A DNA stretch of 64,000 nucleotides from NCBI GenBank assembly GCA_960531495.1, contig OY482853.1, forward strand, positions 27,282,411 through 27,346,410. The letters run 5' to 3'. Both the position numbers and the translations under genes were made by a program. Shown piece after piece: positions 41,283 to 64,000 of this stretch. A model generated the notes under the pieces. That model saw only the letters and a list, made by a program, of their open reading frames with translations. It was not told the origin of the DNA and did not search any database. Source of the stretch: Zeus faber. Lineage: Eukaryota; Chordata; Actinopteri; Zeiformes; Zeidae. The first letter of the stretch is position 1. Each line of letters opens with the position of its first letter.

Positions 41283-42301
41283 AGGTCAGGCGTGAAAATT
41301 GCCTAACGGATAGTTCATTCCATATGGGGAAAGTGATCTCCTTTATAGAAGAGTTTCACTGTGTACGAGAGGGCTTGTGAGGCCTGGTGGTGAGGGAGGG
41401 AATAAACTGTGCATCAGGGAATTCATTAAGGTCCTTCGTGCGCCAGTGTACGACTACTCAACTTCTTGTGTACTGCGGCAAGAGCAACCAGAGGCTCTTC
41501 CTTCCTCCAGCTGCCTGTGCAGTTTCGACACAATTTACATCTCTGCCCAATTCTTCTGCGACTCCACCCTTGGCAACCCTTGCATCCTGGACTGGATTCC
41601 ATATCTGACATTCCTGCTAACGACTGCTAGCGGTTTCACAGTAACGATCCTGCCTGTCAACGGATGAAGCATGATGCGAATGCTCACCGAGATTCTTCAA
41701 AAAATAATAATAAAAAAAGAGACAATAAAAAAAACGGAATAGTTCACATGATGCTCTGCTTCTGCGGCTGTTAGTGAACTAAGTTAACTCGGTGGAAGTG
41801 AGAGATAGGGATTATCATTTCTTTAGTTAGTATTATTAGAGGCTCTTTAAATATAAATTAGGTGCAGTCCCTAAGCTCGGCGAATCAACACATAACTGCT
41901 GGAACTACAGAGAAATGTGAGAGAAATTTCAAAGTGGGACGGGGACGTCAGGGTCCCACATTTATACACATTAAACCAGATCACTAAACCAAATTCCAGA
42001 ATTAGCCTGAAGCTCTCCTCACTTCTTCCCCTTGTGTGGTGCTCGTTTGTAACACAACCCCCACCCTCACATATAAAAACATTTGAAATTTGCCTTTGAA
42101 AACATTTTCAGATCAGGTGGGTGGAGGGGGGGTGGGGTCCGTCTCCAGTCCTCTTCCTGGGGTAGAGGGTGTGGGTGGGTGGTGGAGTCCTCTCTGCATC
42201 TGTCTCTGAGGGCGTCCTCTCACTTTTTCGCTCTCTCTGAGCAGGGGTAGGATTCATACGTACATTGGTGGAGAGACGGGCGGTGGAGGGGGTGGGGGCT
42301 T

Positions 42302-56360
<14,059 letters not shown>

Positions 56361-57010
56361 TATGAAGCATATTCAGGAGCCGTCCCCGGGACACCATAAG
56401 GGAGGGAGAGAGAGAGAGACAGAGGAGATGCGGGCCAGGGAATGGGTGAGATATCACCCGCGAATGTTACCCAGCGGCTGTGGAGGTCAGTTAGCAGAGG
56501 AACTAGCTGCTTAGCTGCCCGGCTAACGCCGCTTCCTTTAGCCGGTGGTCCCTTCGCAGCTAGGCTCAGCCAGAGCAAGCCGGTGTGTTCGTCACAAAAT
56601 AAACATTTTATCCATATATTTGGACCGTTTAACGAACGACTCGAATGTGTGGTCACAATGACTCGGCCGGGCTCACGGCTGCTCGCCTCCCCTCGTCTGT
56701 CTGAACTGCTGCGACACGCAGGTCACTGTTTATCGTCGAATGGGAAGCCGCCAAACAGAGGCGCTGATTGGTCGGCGCGGCGGCGACGACGCACGCAGGG
56801 CCCCCGCCCCCGTCCCCCTTTCCGCTCGACGAGGCTCCTCCGGCCGCGGCGCGGAGGGGAGAGGGACGCGCCGCCAACGGTCGCTCGACGCGCGGGGTCG
56901 TTTGCGTTCAAATGCTGGTGTTTGTTACGGTTCCGCGGGCGCAGATCTGCGTAGGTCAGGGCCGAGCACCTTGTCGTACGCGGGGAATGAGTCTTGGCGA
57001 GGCGCTGGTG
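56361..57010 (-). promoter_or_regulatory. slc25a36: CpG-island promoter and 5' UTR of slc25a36
   Basis: The sequence immediately upstream of the start codon becomes rich in G, C and CpG, densest at 56.64-57.01 kb, and falls back to AT-rich DNA beyond 57.05 kb. An inverted CCAAT box (GATTGGTCGG) lies at about 56765-56774. No TATA box is evident, which fits a housekeeping carrier gene. The open frames across it on both strands are composition artefacts. Confidence 0.7.
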
Positions 57011-60000
57011 CATTGTAGGCGCGAACAGGCACGGAGAAAGGAAGGCTTGACAATCGAAACTAAAGAGGGGGAAAAAAACCCCCCAAATCTTTAAAAAGAA
57101 GAATAATATGTACAGAATGTACAAAGTGTGCTCTGTGCACCAGATAAATATAGAGCAAAGAAAAGGGCTATGACAGGGACGAAGTGGTTGTAACAATGCA
57201 AGTACTGACTGGATATAAATATGAATATAATTGGATATATCTGTACATGATGAATAATACGTATACATAATATGGACACGGCTTATAACGGATGGGTTAA
57301 TTATAACTAATACGACATTATTAAACAATATCGCACAATTTATTGCACCGTTCTTGCACAAACCACCCAGTCCCATCACAACATTTTCACAATAAGACTA
57401 TATCTATCATGGTGTTATTTGTCACATTAGATACCACATAAAAGGTGTTCATGATAGCAGCCTATTGGTTCATAGGCGTCATATAAATGGCAAATAACCT
57501 TTTCATACCGCGAGTACATACACAGAAAGACCTAAATTGAGCCAGAGTTGGTGAAACTTTCTCCCATCAAATCTATCTGGTAGATCCTCCTGCTGCTTAA
57601 AGATCCACCACCCGAATAGGGACTTGAATCCTTGAGCCTCAGATGAAGAGTCTGAGCCATATAGGCTCTGAGAAAGGAGGTAACAGCTTGACACACCTTA
57701 TAATTACACAAAGGGCCTTTGACTGAGCTCAAACCTTTCTTAAGGAAAGTTCCTGTGTTGGGATTCAGGCATGAAGGACAAATGCACTAAAAGAAAGCAG
57801 GGACTGTTGCTGCTGCTACCCAGAGACTTGAAGATTTGACCCCAGTCAGAAAATGTCCTCCGGATATTTAGTACGATGGTTCACCATGTTGTTTCTGTGG
57901 GCGTGAGTAGGCCCGTGTGTCCGTGCTTGCGTAACTGAGCCATCATGTGCATCGGAATCAGGGGCGCCGAGTGACACAGGGCCGACGGTTTGTGCCTTTT
58001 TCACTAGCACGTTACCTCGAAAAATGTGGTTAACTCATTTGAGATGCAAAATCAAATACACGCGCCATTCCGTTTCCACTCCAGTGGAGCCAAGATCATG
58101 TGCCACGACTTGCCATGACTGGCCTGCCTAATGACATTAAGCGCTGACTGGCCTCTGCAATAAACTCAAGAGGGCCGGAGAGATGGAGGATGTCTTGTGG
58201 GCTTACTGACCCTGGCCGACAGTGACGGTTTCTCATGCGAGTCAACACAACACAAACTGGTCCTTTGCTACAAGCATTTTGAATTGAGAAGTCTCAATGT
58301 CGTTGCTGAGTATCTGTTGTTGCTCAAATTGGCTGCATTCCATATTTTATGGCGACAGCACTATGCTGTGTAGATCATTTCAGCAGAAAAGTTAAAAACT
58401 TTTATGAAAATATTTTACATTTATTTGGGCCTACATGCAACCAGTTAGTTAGTACATAGTAATAACTAATTTTTAATTTATAGCCTGTATACCCAGAACA
58501 ATAATTTATCCTGTGCATAGTATTGCATTTTGTATATTCTGTATATTTTTTTATTTATCTGAATATTTTCTGTTTTTTATTTTTGTATTCTTTTTGGCTA
58601 TTTGTATATGTTTGACAATCTATTTATTTATTTTTACTTTTTATTCTACTTTAGTATTTTATTATTATTTTATTCCAAAAATGTTCAGACTATTAAGCTT
58701 AAACTAAATTGGGATGATAGAGCCTCGTTTTCACGCCTGAGCACATTTTGTACAAGTTAAGAAGATACACTTTTCTGTGTTTGCCTTGGTGCACCAAGCA
58801 AAGGCCATCTAAGCATCACTCTTCCACCGAGGGCTGTAAACACTCACAGAGAGAGGTGTCTGAACTCTTTGCTGTAAAGTAAATGTTTGCTTTAAAGTAA
58901 AGTAAACCTTCCGTTTTATTTATTTATTTTTGTCTGTGGCCTCTCCAAATATAGATTACAAGCTAAATGCAGAAGCGACAGTGTGTTTAGTCCAAAATGG
59001 CTCCTTTGGTTGCACGGCATGTTAGCGATATCTCTTGTGCGTGGCCAAAGTTCACGTTGGACCAACTCTTTCTCATATATGCAAGATATTTTTGTGTGAC
59101 ATTGTGTGATTGTGTGATATTTTTGTCCATACAATTCACTGGGGCAGAACAACTCAGCAAGAGGGAAAATGAGAAATAGCTGTCCTTCACATCCCTGTTC
59201 GAGATATAATACCAAGTTCTGACCAATTAGCAGTTTGTTCTCGCACCTCGAATCCACATAATAAGGAGCCGTGTATTTTCTCTGAGCCTCAAATGTCTGC
59301 TATTATTTCTATAGATTGTCCATTTGTATTGAGCAGTGTCCCTAGTGATACTACAGGGGTACTGCAGGGGGTATTACAAATGTGTTAAAATATTGGTTGG
59401 TTTTCTTTTTTCTATTCAAAAAATGTTTTGTGCCAGGCCAGTGAAGGGGCTACTTTGCTGAGAAAAATCTTAGATGGGGGTGAACAGGTACAGCGTCTCC
59501 CATTGGTTGGTCCAAAGCAAATGGCTCCAACATGGCAGTTTCTCTGTCTCTATCAGGGAGGCGTTGTGAATGTGTATCCACGTGGCGACCATATTAGGGT
59601 TCTCCCTTATAAAGAGAATTGATTTGGGGAAAACCTGATGGTGAAGTAATCTTTCCCACCATTGCATGTTAGGGTTTTGCATTTGTCATGGGACACCCAG
59701 TCTCCAGTGAACAATGTCATCGGCCTCAAAAAAAAAAAAAAAAAAAGCCTTTTTTCAAAGTTATCATATTTATTATTTAGTCTTTGTGACCAAGGTCTGT
59801 GTTATCAACAACGGAAAATCGTATGTGATTAATTCTAACTCTGGAACAATTTGAGTACATCCACACGATGATCACGGATGTCATTTGATGTGTATCAAAT
59901 GTAATCACATAATATTTTAGGATTTCTTTAGTCTTTTAAATAAAGTTTTAATGTTGTTTTTGCCACATGGTTCAAAGAAGAAAAATAAAACGTAACTGCT

Positions 60001-60559
60001 ATCAGTGTTTTGTTTGTCCGGCGTAGAGGACCGATCTAGAAGTTCTTTTTTCAGAAGTTTTTTTTTTCTCAACAACAGTCAATAGGGGTTAAAATACAGT
60101 TTGTAACAATACAAGTTAAACATTAAACCAGTGGAGGGTACTGGGTTTATGCCTCCCTCACACGTGACAATACAAGTGCTGCCAGGGGAGAGAGACTCCC
60201 ATGTTTTTCTCACGTGCACGGGAAAACCAGGTTAGGTTCAAAGTTCTTCAATTGCTGTTGGCTGATAAAAAAAAATCCCCAGACTGCTGTGGGGAAAGCT
60301 GTACATGTATATTGTAGCAGAATTCAGAGGGCCCCTAATTAAAACACACATGATAAGAAAGGACCAAATTAAGAAGTAAACAAAATGATTTGTGCAAGTG
60401 GTAATGTAGGATTAAGCTACCAACAATAAAAACTGAAAGAGTAATGGTTGACAATATTCTGCTTTTCAAAGTAAAAGTCTGTTCATGAATGTTTACCTTT
60501 CTATTCCATTTTAGATATAAAGCACTGATATGTTGATTAGCAGTGTGTGGGCGACTCTT
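57011..60559. other. AT-rich intergenic DNA upstream of slc25a36
   Basis: No coding exon, no promoter for a divergent gene and no clear mobile element were seen. A T-rich region lies at 58.5-58.7 kb and poly-A at 59.73-59.75 kb. Confidence 0.6.
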
Positions 60560-60730
60560 CCCACACATAAGGGTTCAGGGAGAGAGACGGAGACTTTTGG
60601 GCATTGAGGTGCCAACAGATCTCCTGCACCACGTGACAGATCTGCTGCACACGCGATCCCCACTGCAAGACAAAACAACACATAAGAAAACTATCAGCCG
60701 GATCCAAGCAATCAGTCCTAATGAGGCTGA

Positions 60731-62000
60731 TTAGGTCCCCAGCCTATGGATTACCTTTAACTTAAAGGGCTGAAGAGCCAGGTACCAACCGGTGATCCGC
60801 GCGTTGGAAACCTTCATGTTGTGGAGCCACTGTAGCAGGGCATGATCCAAACGGAGGGTGAAAGGACGCCCCGGGAGGTAGTACTGGAGGGTGCCGACTG
60901 CCCACTTGAGGGGGAGACACTCCTTCTCAACGGTGCTGTACCTGGACACCCGCTAGGAGAGCTTTCGGCTGATGTACAGCACAGGTCAGTCGTTGCCCTC
61001 CACCTCCTGGGACAACACTGCTCCCAGATCTCTGTTTGATGCGTCGGTCTGCAAGCAGTAAGGGAGAGAAGAGTTAGGTGTACACAGCACTGGCTTGACA
61101 CAGAGAGCTGGTTTCACTTTGTTCATTTGGCTGGTTAGCTCCGAAAATTCGGCTACAAACCTCCTATAGTCTGTCAGCCCTAAGAACTGCTTTACCTCCT
61201 TTTTCGTCATGGGTTAGCCAGTCCTAACCAGTCCTCCACCCAAATGGTACCCCAGATACCTCACCTCCCACCGCCCATCTGCACACTTCCTAGGGTTAGT
61301 GTTGAGCCTGGCCGGCCTCAGGGACTTGAGGACTGGCTCACATGCTGCATGTGCCTCCCCAGGTGTTAGTGTGAATAATTACTTCATCTAGGTAAGAGTA
61401 TGCCGTGTGCGGATGCAGGATCCAGTCCATGAGTCTCTGACGGGTGGCTGGGGCCAACCTTCAGGGAAGAAAGTAGATATTTCCTTGGACTCTGGCGACA
61501 AGGGAATCTGCCAGTAGGCCTTAGTAAAATCCAGTGTCGTGAAAAAACCAGCCGTGCCGAACAGGTCAAGCAGCTTGTTGACCCGGGGCATCATATACAC
61601 ATTGAATTTTGACACCACGTTCACCTTTCGTAGTCTACACAGAAGCAGACCGATCCATCAGGCTTATCTACCAGCATGACGGGACTACACCAGGCACTTG
61701 TAGACTCCTCTATCACCCCTCCCTCCAGCATGGGCTTCAATTCTGCCTGCATTACCTTGCATTATGTTCGGGTAGGAGGTACAGCCAGGAGCTTACTTTC
61801 AGTCTCCACATGGTGGTGAATGAGGGAGGTGCAGCCTGGCAGGGGGAAGAAGAGATCAGAAAACTGCCGTTGTAACCCGGCCACATCCGTGCTCTGGCCA
61901 GGCAAGAGATGGTTACTGGGATCGGGATCTGTCGATTTTGGAACCTCCAGCCCCAACTCATCTCCCTCGGTCACTCCCGTGACTAGAGACACGGACACCT
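60731..62000 (-). pseudogene. gypsy reverse transcriptase and RNase H remnant
   Basis: Fragments in several frames: the N-terminal linker (QRQFSDLFFPLPGCTSLIHH), the palm motif FTTLDFTKAYWQIPL with its catalytic Asp, the second palm motif as YLDE instead of YLDD (near 61,390), the thumb/connection motif VKQFLGLTDYRRFV, and RNase H with LQTDASNRDLGAVLSQ and YSTVEKECLPLKWAV. Frameshifts occur at the joins. It ends at a tether-like AGxAHRLGT-type segment near 60,731. Confidence 0.85.
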
Positions 62001-62039
62001 GCTCCTTCCACTCCTTTAGGAGGTTAATTATAAATATAA

Positions 62040-62700
62040 ATCTGAGTCACCCCGCCCCTGTCCGACCACACAACCTCATACTCGACCTCCCCAATGACGT
62101 GTGACCACGAAGGGCCCTTGCCACTTCGCGAGCAATTTGGAGCTGGAGGTAGGGAGCATAGTCCACTAGGACTGAAACAGAATGATACCCATACCATACC
62201 GAGTATTTCGCCTCCACTAGGGGGAGGGGCCTCAATGGAGTGGTTAGTGTAGCCGGAGGATTGATGAATCTGTACTCGGGTCATGCGGCGCACCATTAAC
62301 GTACATCTGCCCAAATGCTCGGCCAATAGAAGCGGGCCATTAATGCCTAGAGTGTTTTATTATGTCCGAGGCGACCGGCCATCAGTTATGGTGGCTTTTC
62401 AGAACCACCAACTGGGTAAATTGCTGTCCTCTCGGGAGTGTCACGGCTCACTCGATACAACCTGTCCCTAATCACAGAGGAATACAGAGTGAGTGAGCAC
62501 GGCGTCTGGGTGCACCAATTAACTATCGATTATAGCTACATGATCAAAGGCCACACGCAGGGTATTGTCCCACAATTTCTCTAGTGGAAAATCATCCGTG
62601 GAGGGGACCACTGGGACTGGGGAGGCCCGAGCAGGATCCTCCTCCGCTCTTGACCCTGTAGCAACCATTAACGGCCCCTCAGCATCACCGCATGCCACAC
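62040..62700 (-). pseudogene. gypsy integrase remnant with core deletion
   Basis: In order: DDFPLEKLWDNTLRVAFD (pre-integrase region), a short zinc-finger-region remnant, RPLPLVEA, a trace of the core (VLVDYAPYLQL), then the C-terminal GPF/chromo-like segment (KLLAKWQGPFVVT and, in another frame, GEVEYEVVWSDRGGVTQIY). Most of the DDE catalytic core between VDYA and KWQGPF is missing, so the integrase is dead. It runs into the linker before the reverse transcriptase. Confidence 0.72.
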
Positions 62701-62724
62701 CACACTCACAATCACAATCGAGGA

Positions 62725-63257
62725 CGCACGCGCCCTTGTGGATTAATGGGACTTCTGTCGACAGGGTGAGCAGCTTCAGATATCTGGGAGTCCACATCAC
62801 AGAGGACTTAACATGGACTGTACACACAGACACTCTGGTGAGAAAGGCGAGGCAGCGTCTTTACCACCTCAGGCAGCTGAGGAAATTCCGGGTCTCGGTG
62901 AGGATCCTCAAGTCCTTCTACTCTGGAGCAGTGGAGAGCATCCTGACAGGCAACATCACTGCCTGGTTTGGGAACTGTACTGCCCAGGACAGGCGGGCCC
63001 TGCAGAGGGTGGTGCGTTCAGCTGAACGTACCACTGGAACTACCCCCCCCTTGCAGGAGTTATACACCAGGAGGTGTAGTAGCAGAGCTCGCAGGATCAT
63101 GAAGGATCCTCATCACCCCAACAACGGACTGTTCCAGCTGCTGCGGTCAGGCAAGCGCCTCCGCAGTCACGCAGCGAGAACAGAGAGACTGAGACGGAGT
63201 TTCTTCCCGCAAGCCATAAGAACTGTCAATGCTGACCTCACCAGGGGTCCTAACTGA
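62725..63257 (+). pseudogene. L2-type LINE reverse transcriptase, C-terminal fragment
   Basis: The intact C-terminal ~178 codons show FRYLGVHITEDLTW, ILKSFYSGAVESILTGN, AWFGNCTAQDRRALQ and RRSFFPQAIRTVN, the typical end of L2/CR1-group fish LINE ORF2 after the RT fingers and palm. The catalytic palm and the endonuclease are missing. No stop or frameshift interrupts what remains, which suggests a fairly young insertion. The frame reads through from the left only by chance within gypsy DNA. Confidence 0.85.
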
Positions 63258-63741
63258 GCCATACACTAGGCTCCACTACCTACTGTACTGTATGTAGCAT
63301 ACTGTAACGCATACTGTGTCACTGTTCAGGGTTGTTCTTGATGCCGTATTGCTGCGCCGTACTGTTGTATACTGTGCTGTATTATCCCAAACACTACCTC
63401 ACTCTATTCACATTCACATGCCACTTTAAGTCACATGCCACTTTAATGCACATATCTGTATATACATAGGCATATTCCCTCTCTCTATTCCATTTTATTT
63501 CTTTTTATTTTTATTGTATTTTATTCTTTATATTTTTTATTTTATTCTATAAGTATTCCACTTACTGTATTACGTTTTAGGAGTCAGTTAGTCGGCCTAT
63601 AGAAAGAAATTTTTTTTTTTTTTTTTTCCTAGGACATATTGTGTGCTATCACCGGGTGCATTGCATTACATTTCACTGCATATATGTATGAAAGTATGTA
63701 TATGTATGTGACAAATAAAAATCTTGAATCTTGAATCTTGA
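62725..63741 (+). mobile_element. L2-type LINE, 3' end, inserted in a gypsy element
   Basis: The 3' kilobase of a non-LTR retrotransposon: the end of the reverse transcriptase ORF, then a ~480-bp 3' UTR that ends with the tail repeat (CTTGAAT)n after GACAAATAAAAATCTTGAAT. It is 5'-truncated, as usual for target-primed reverse transcription. Gypsy sequence in the opposite orientation lies on both sides. The exact left boundary is uncertain by about 20 bp. Confidence 0.85.
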
Positions 63742-63861
63742 ACATTTCCCTACTGACCATGAGCACACTACCCCAGCCTCACTTATTAAAGTGTCAAACC
63801 CTGGCCAATCCGTACCCAAAATCAGGGAGTGCGACAGGCGGGAACGAACCGCAGCCTTCAC
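63742..63861 (-). pseudogene. gypsy protease fragment
   Basis: The frame contains SHSLILGTDWPGFDTLI, the C-terminal part of a retrotransposon aspartic protease (the ILG-DW motif). It is adjacent to the LINE insertion, which separates it from the integrase part. The DT/SG active-site motif would lie upstream, where the frame is not convincing within the window. Confidence 0.7.
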
Positions 63862-64000
63862 ATTATGCGCTTCTTATGCCTTCACCAAAGCCCCGGGTCG
63901 AACCAGGCGTTGCTTGTCACAGCATGCCTTGGCACCTTATCCTCCCCGTGGCGCTCCTGCCTCCCAGCGATGGCTGTGGTGTGGACACTGGAACCCAGCC

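Larger units (their letters stand above)
60560..64000 (-). mobile_element. Gmr1-like Ty3/gypsy retrotransposon remnant
   Basis: On the minus strand, going from the right edge leftward, I see protease, integrase, reverse transcriptase and RNase H fragments. Integrase before reverse transcriptase is the Ty1/copia-like order known for the Gmr1-like group of Ty3/gypsy elements in fish and other deuterostomes. Frames are broken many times. No LTR is recognised; the left limit (about 60.56 kb) is approximate and the right end lies outside the window. The LINE at 62.73-63.74 kb splits it. Confidence 0.85.

Noticed and set aside
56442..57379. Long frames on both strands upstream of slc25a36
   Set aside because: They result from GC-rich CpG-island composition, overlap on both strands and show no family motif.
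57610..57680. tRNA-like stretch on the minus strand (GGCTCAGACTC...ATTCAAGTCCC)
   Set aside because: It suggests an anticodon arm and T-loop, but the T-stem, D-arm and acceptor pairing do not form. A structure search with a tRNA model would settle it.

Overview
This is a vertebrate genomic window, almost certainly from a ray-finned (teleost) fish. The evidence is one intron-rich gene of clear vertebrate type (slc25a36), long CA/TG microsatellites every few kilobases, Tc1-like DNA transposons, many short terminal-inverted-repeat elements of kinds common in fish, an L2-type LINE, and a Ty3/gypsy remnant whose pol domains lie in the unusual Gmr1-like order. There are no bacterial genes, operons or CRISPR arrays. 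Most long open frames are translations of microsatellites or transposons.

Layout. Positions 1-42,300 hold no recognisable protein gene. The region contains dispersed DNA-transposon remnants, microsatellites, a dead Tc1-like element (23.6-25.1 kb), a CpG-rich block (34.85-35.33 kb) and, beside it, a 1.3 kb GGACCAGG-rich minisatellite with a ~490-514 bp higher-order period (35.34-36.65 kb). Three splice-like edges on the minus strand (acceptor at 121, donor at 8,462, donor at 35,046) may be exons of unidentified transcripts. The edges at 121 and 35,046 could fit a gene lying downstream of slc25a36 in the same orientation.

Positions 42,302-56,360 on the minus strand hold slc25a36, the mitochondrial pyrimidine nucleotide carrier. 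It has seven coding exons, every junction is GT-AG and in phase, and the 936-nt CDS encodes 311 aa, the length of the human protein. Its CpG-island promoter lies at 56.36-57.01 kb, and a long 3' UTR probably runs down to about 39.7 kb. All introns longer than 500 bp carry repeat insertions except the ~316-bp intron 5: Tc1-like, hAT-like, LINE tail and MITE-like elements.

Positions 57-60.5 kb look like ordinary intergenic DNA. From about 60.56 kb to the right edge lies a decayed Gmr1-like Ty3/gypsy retrotransposon on the minus strand (protease - integrase - reverse transcriptase - RNase H). It is interrupted at 62.73-63.74 kb by the 3' end of an L2-type LINE on the plus strand.

I found no convincing undescribed functional system. 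The most useful observations are the Gmr1-like domain order, the nested insertions with a readable order of events, the higher-order minisatellite beside a CpG island, perfect palindromes inside or near mobile elements, and the possible partial gene that starts at 35 kb and leaves the left edge.
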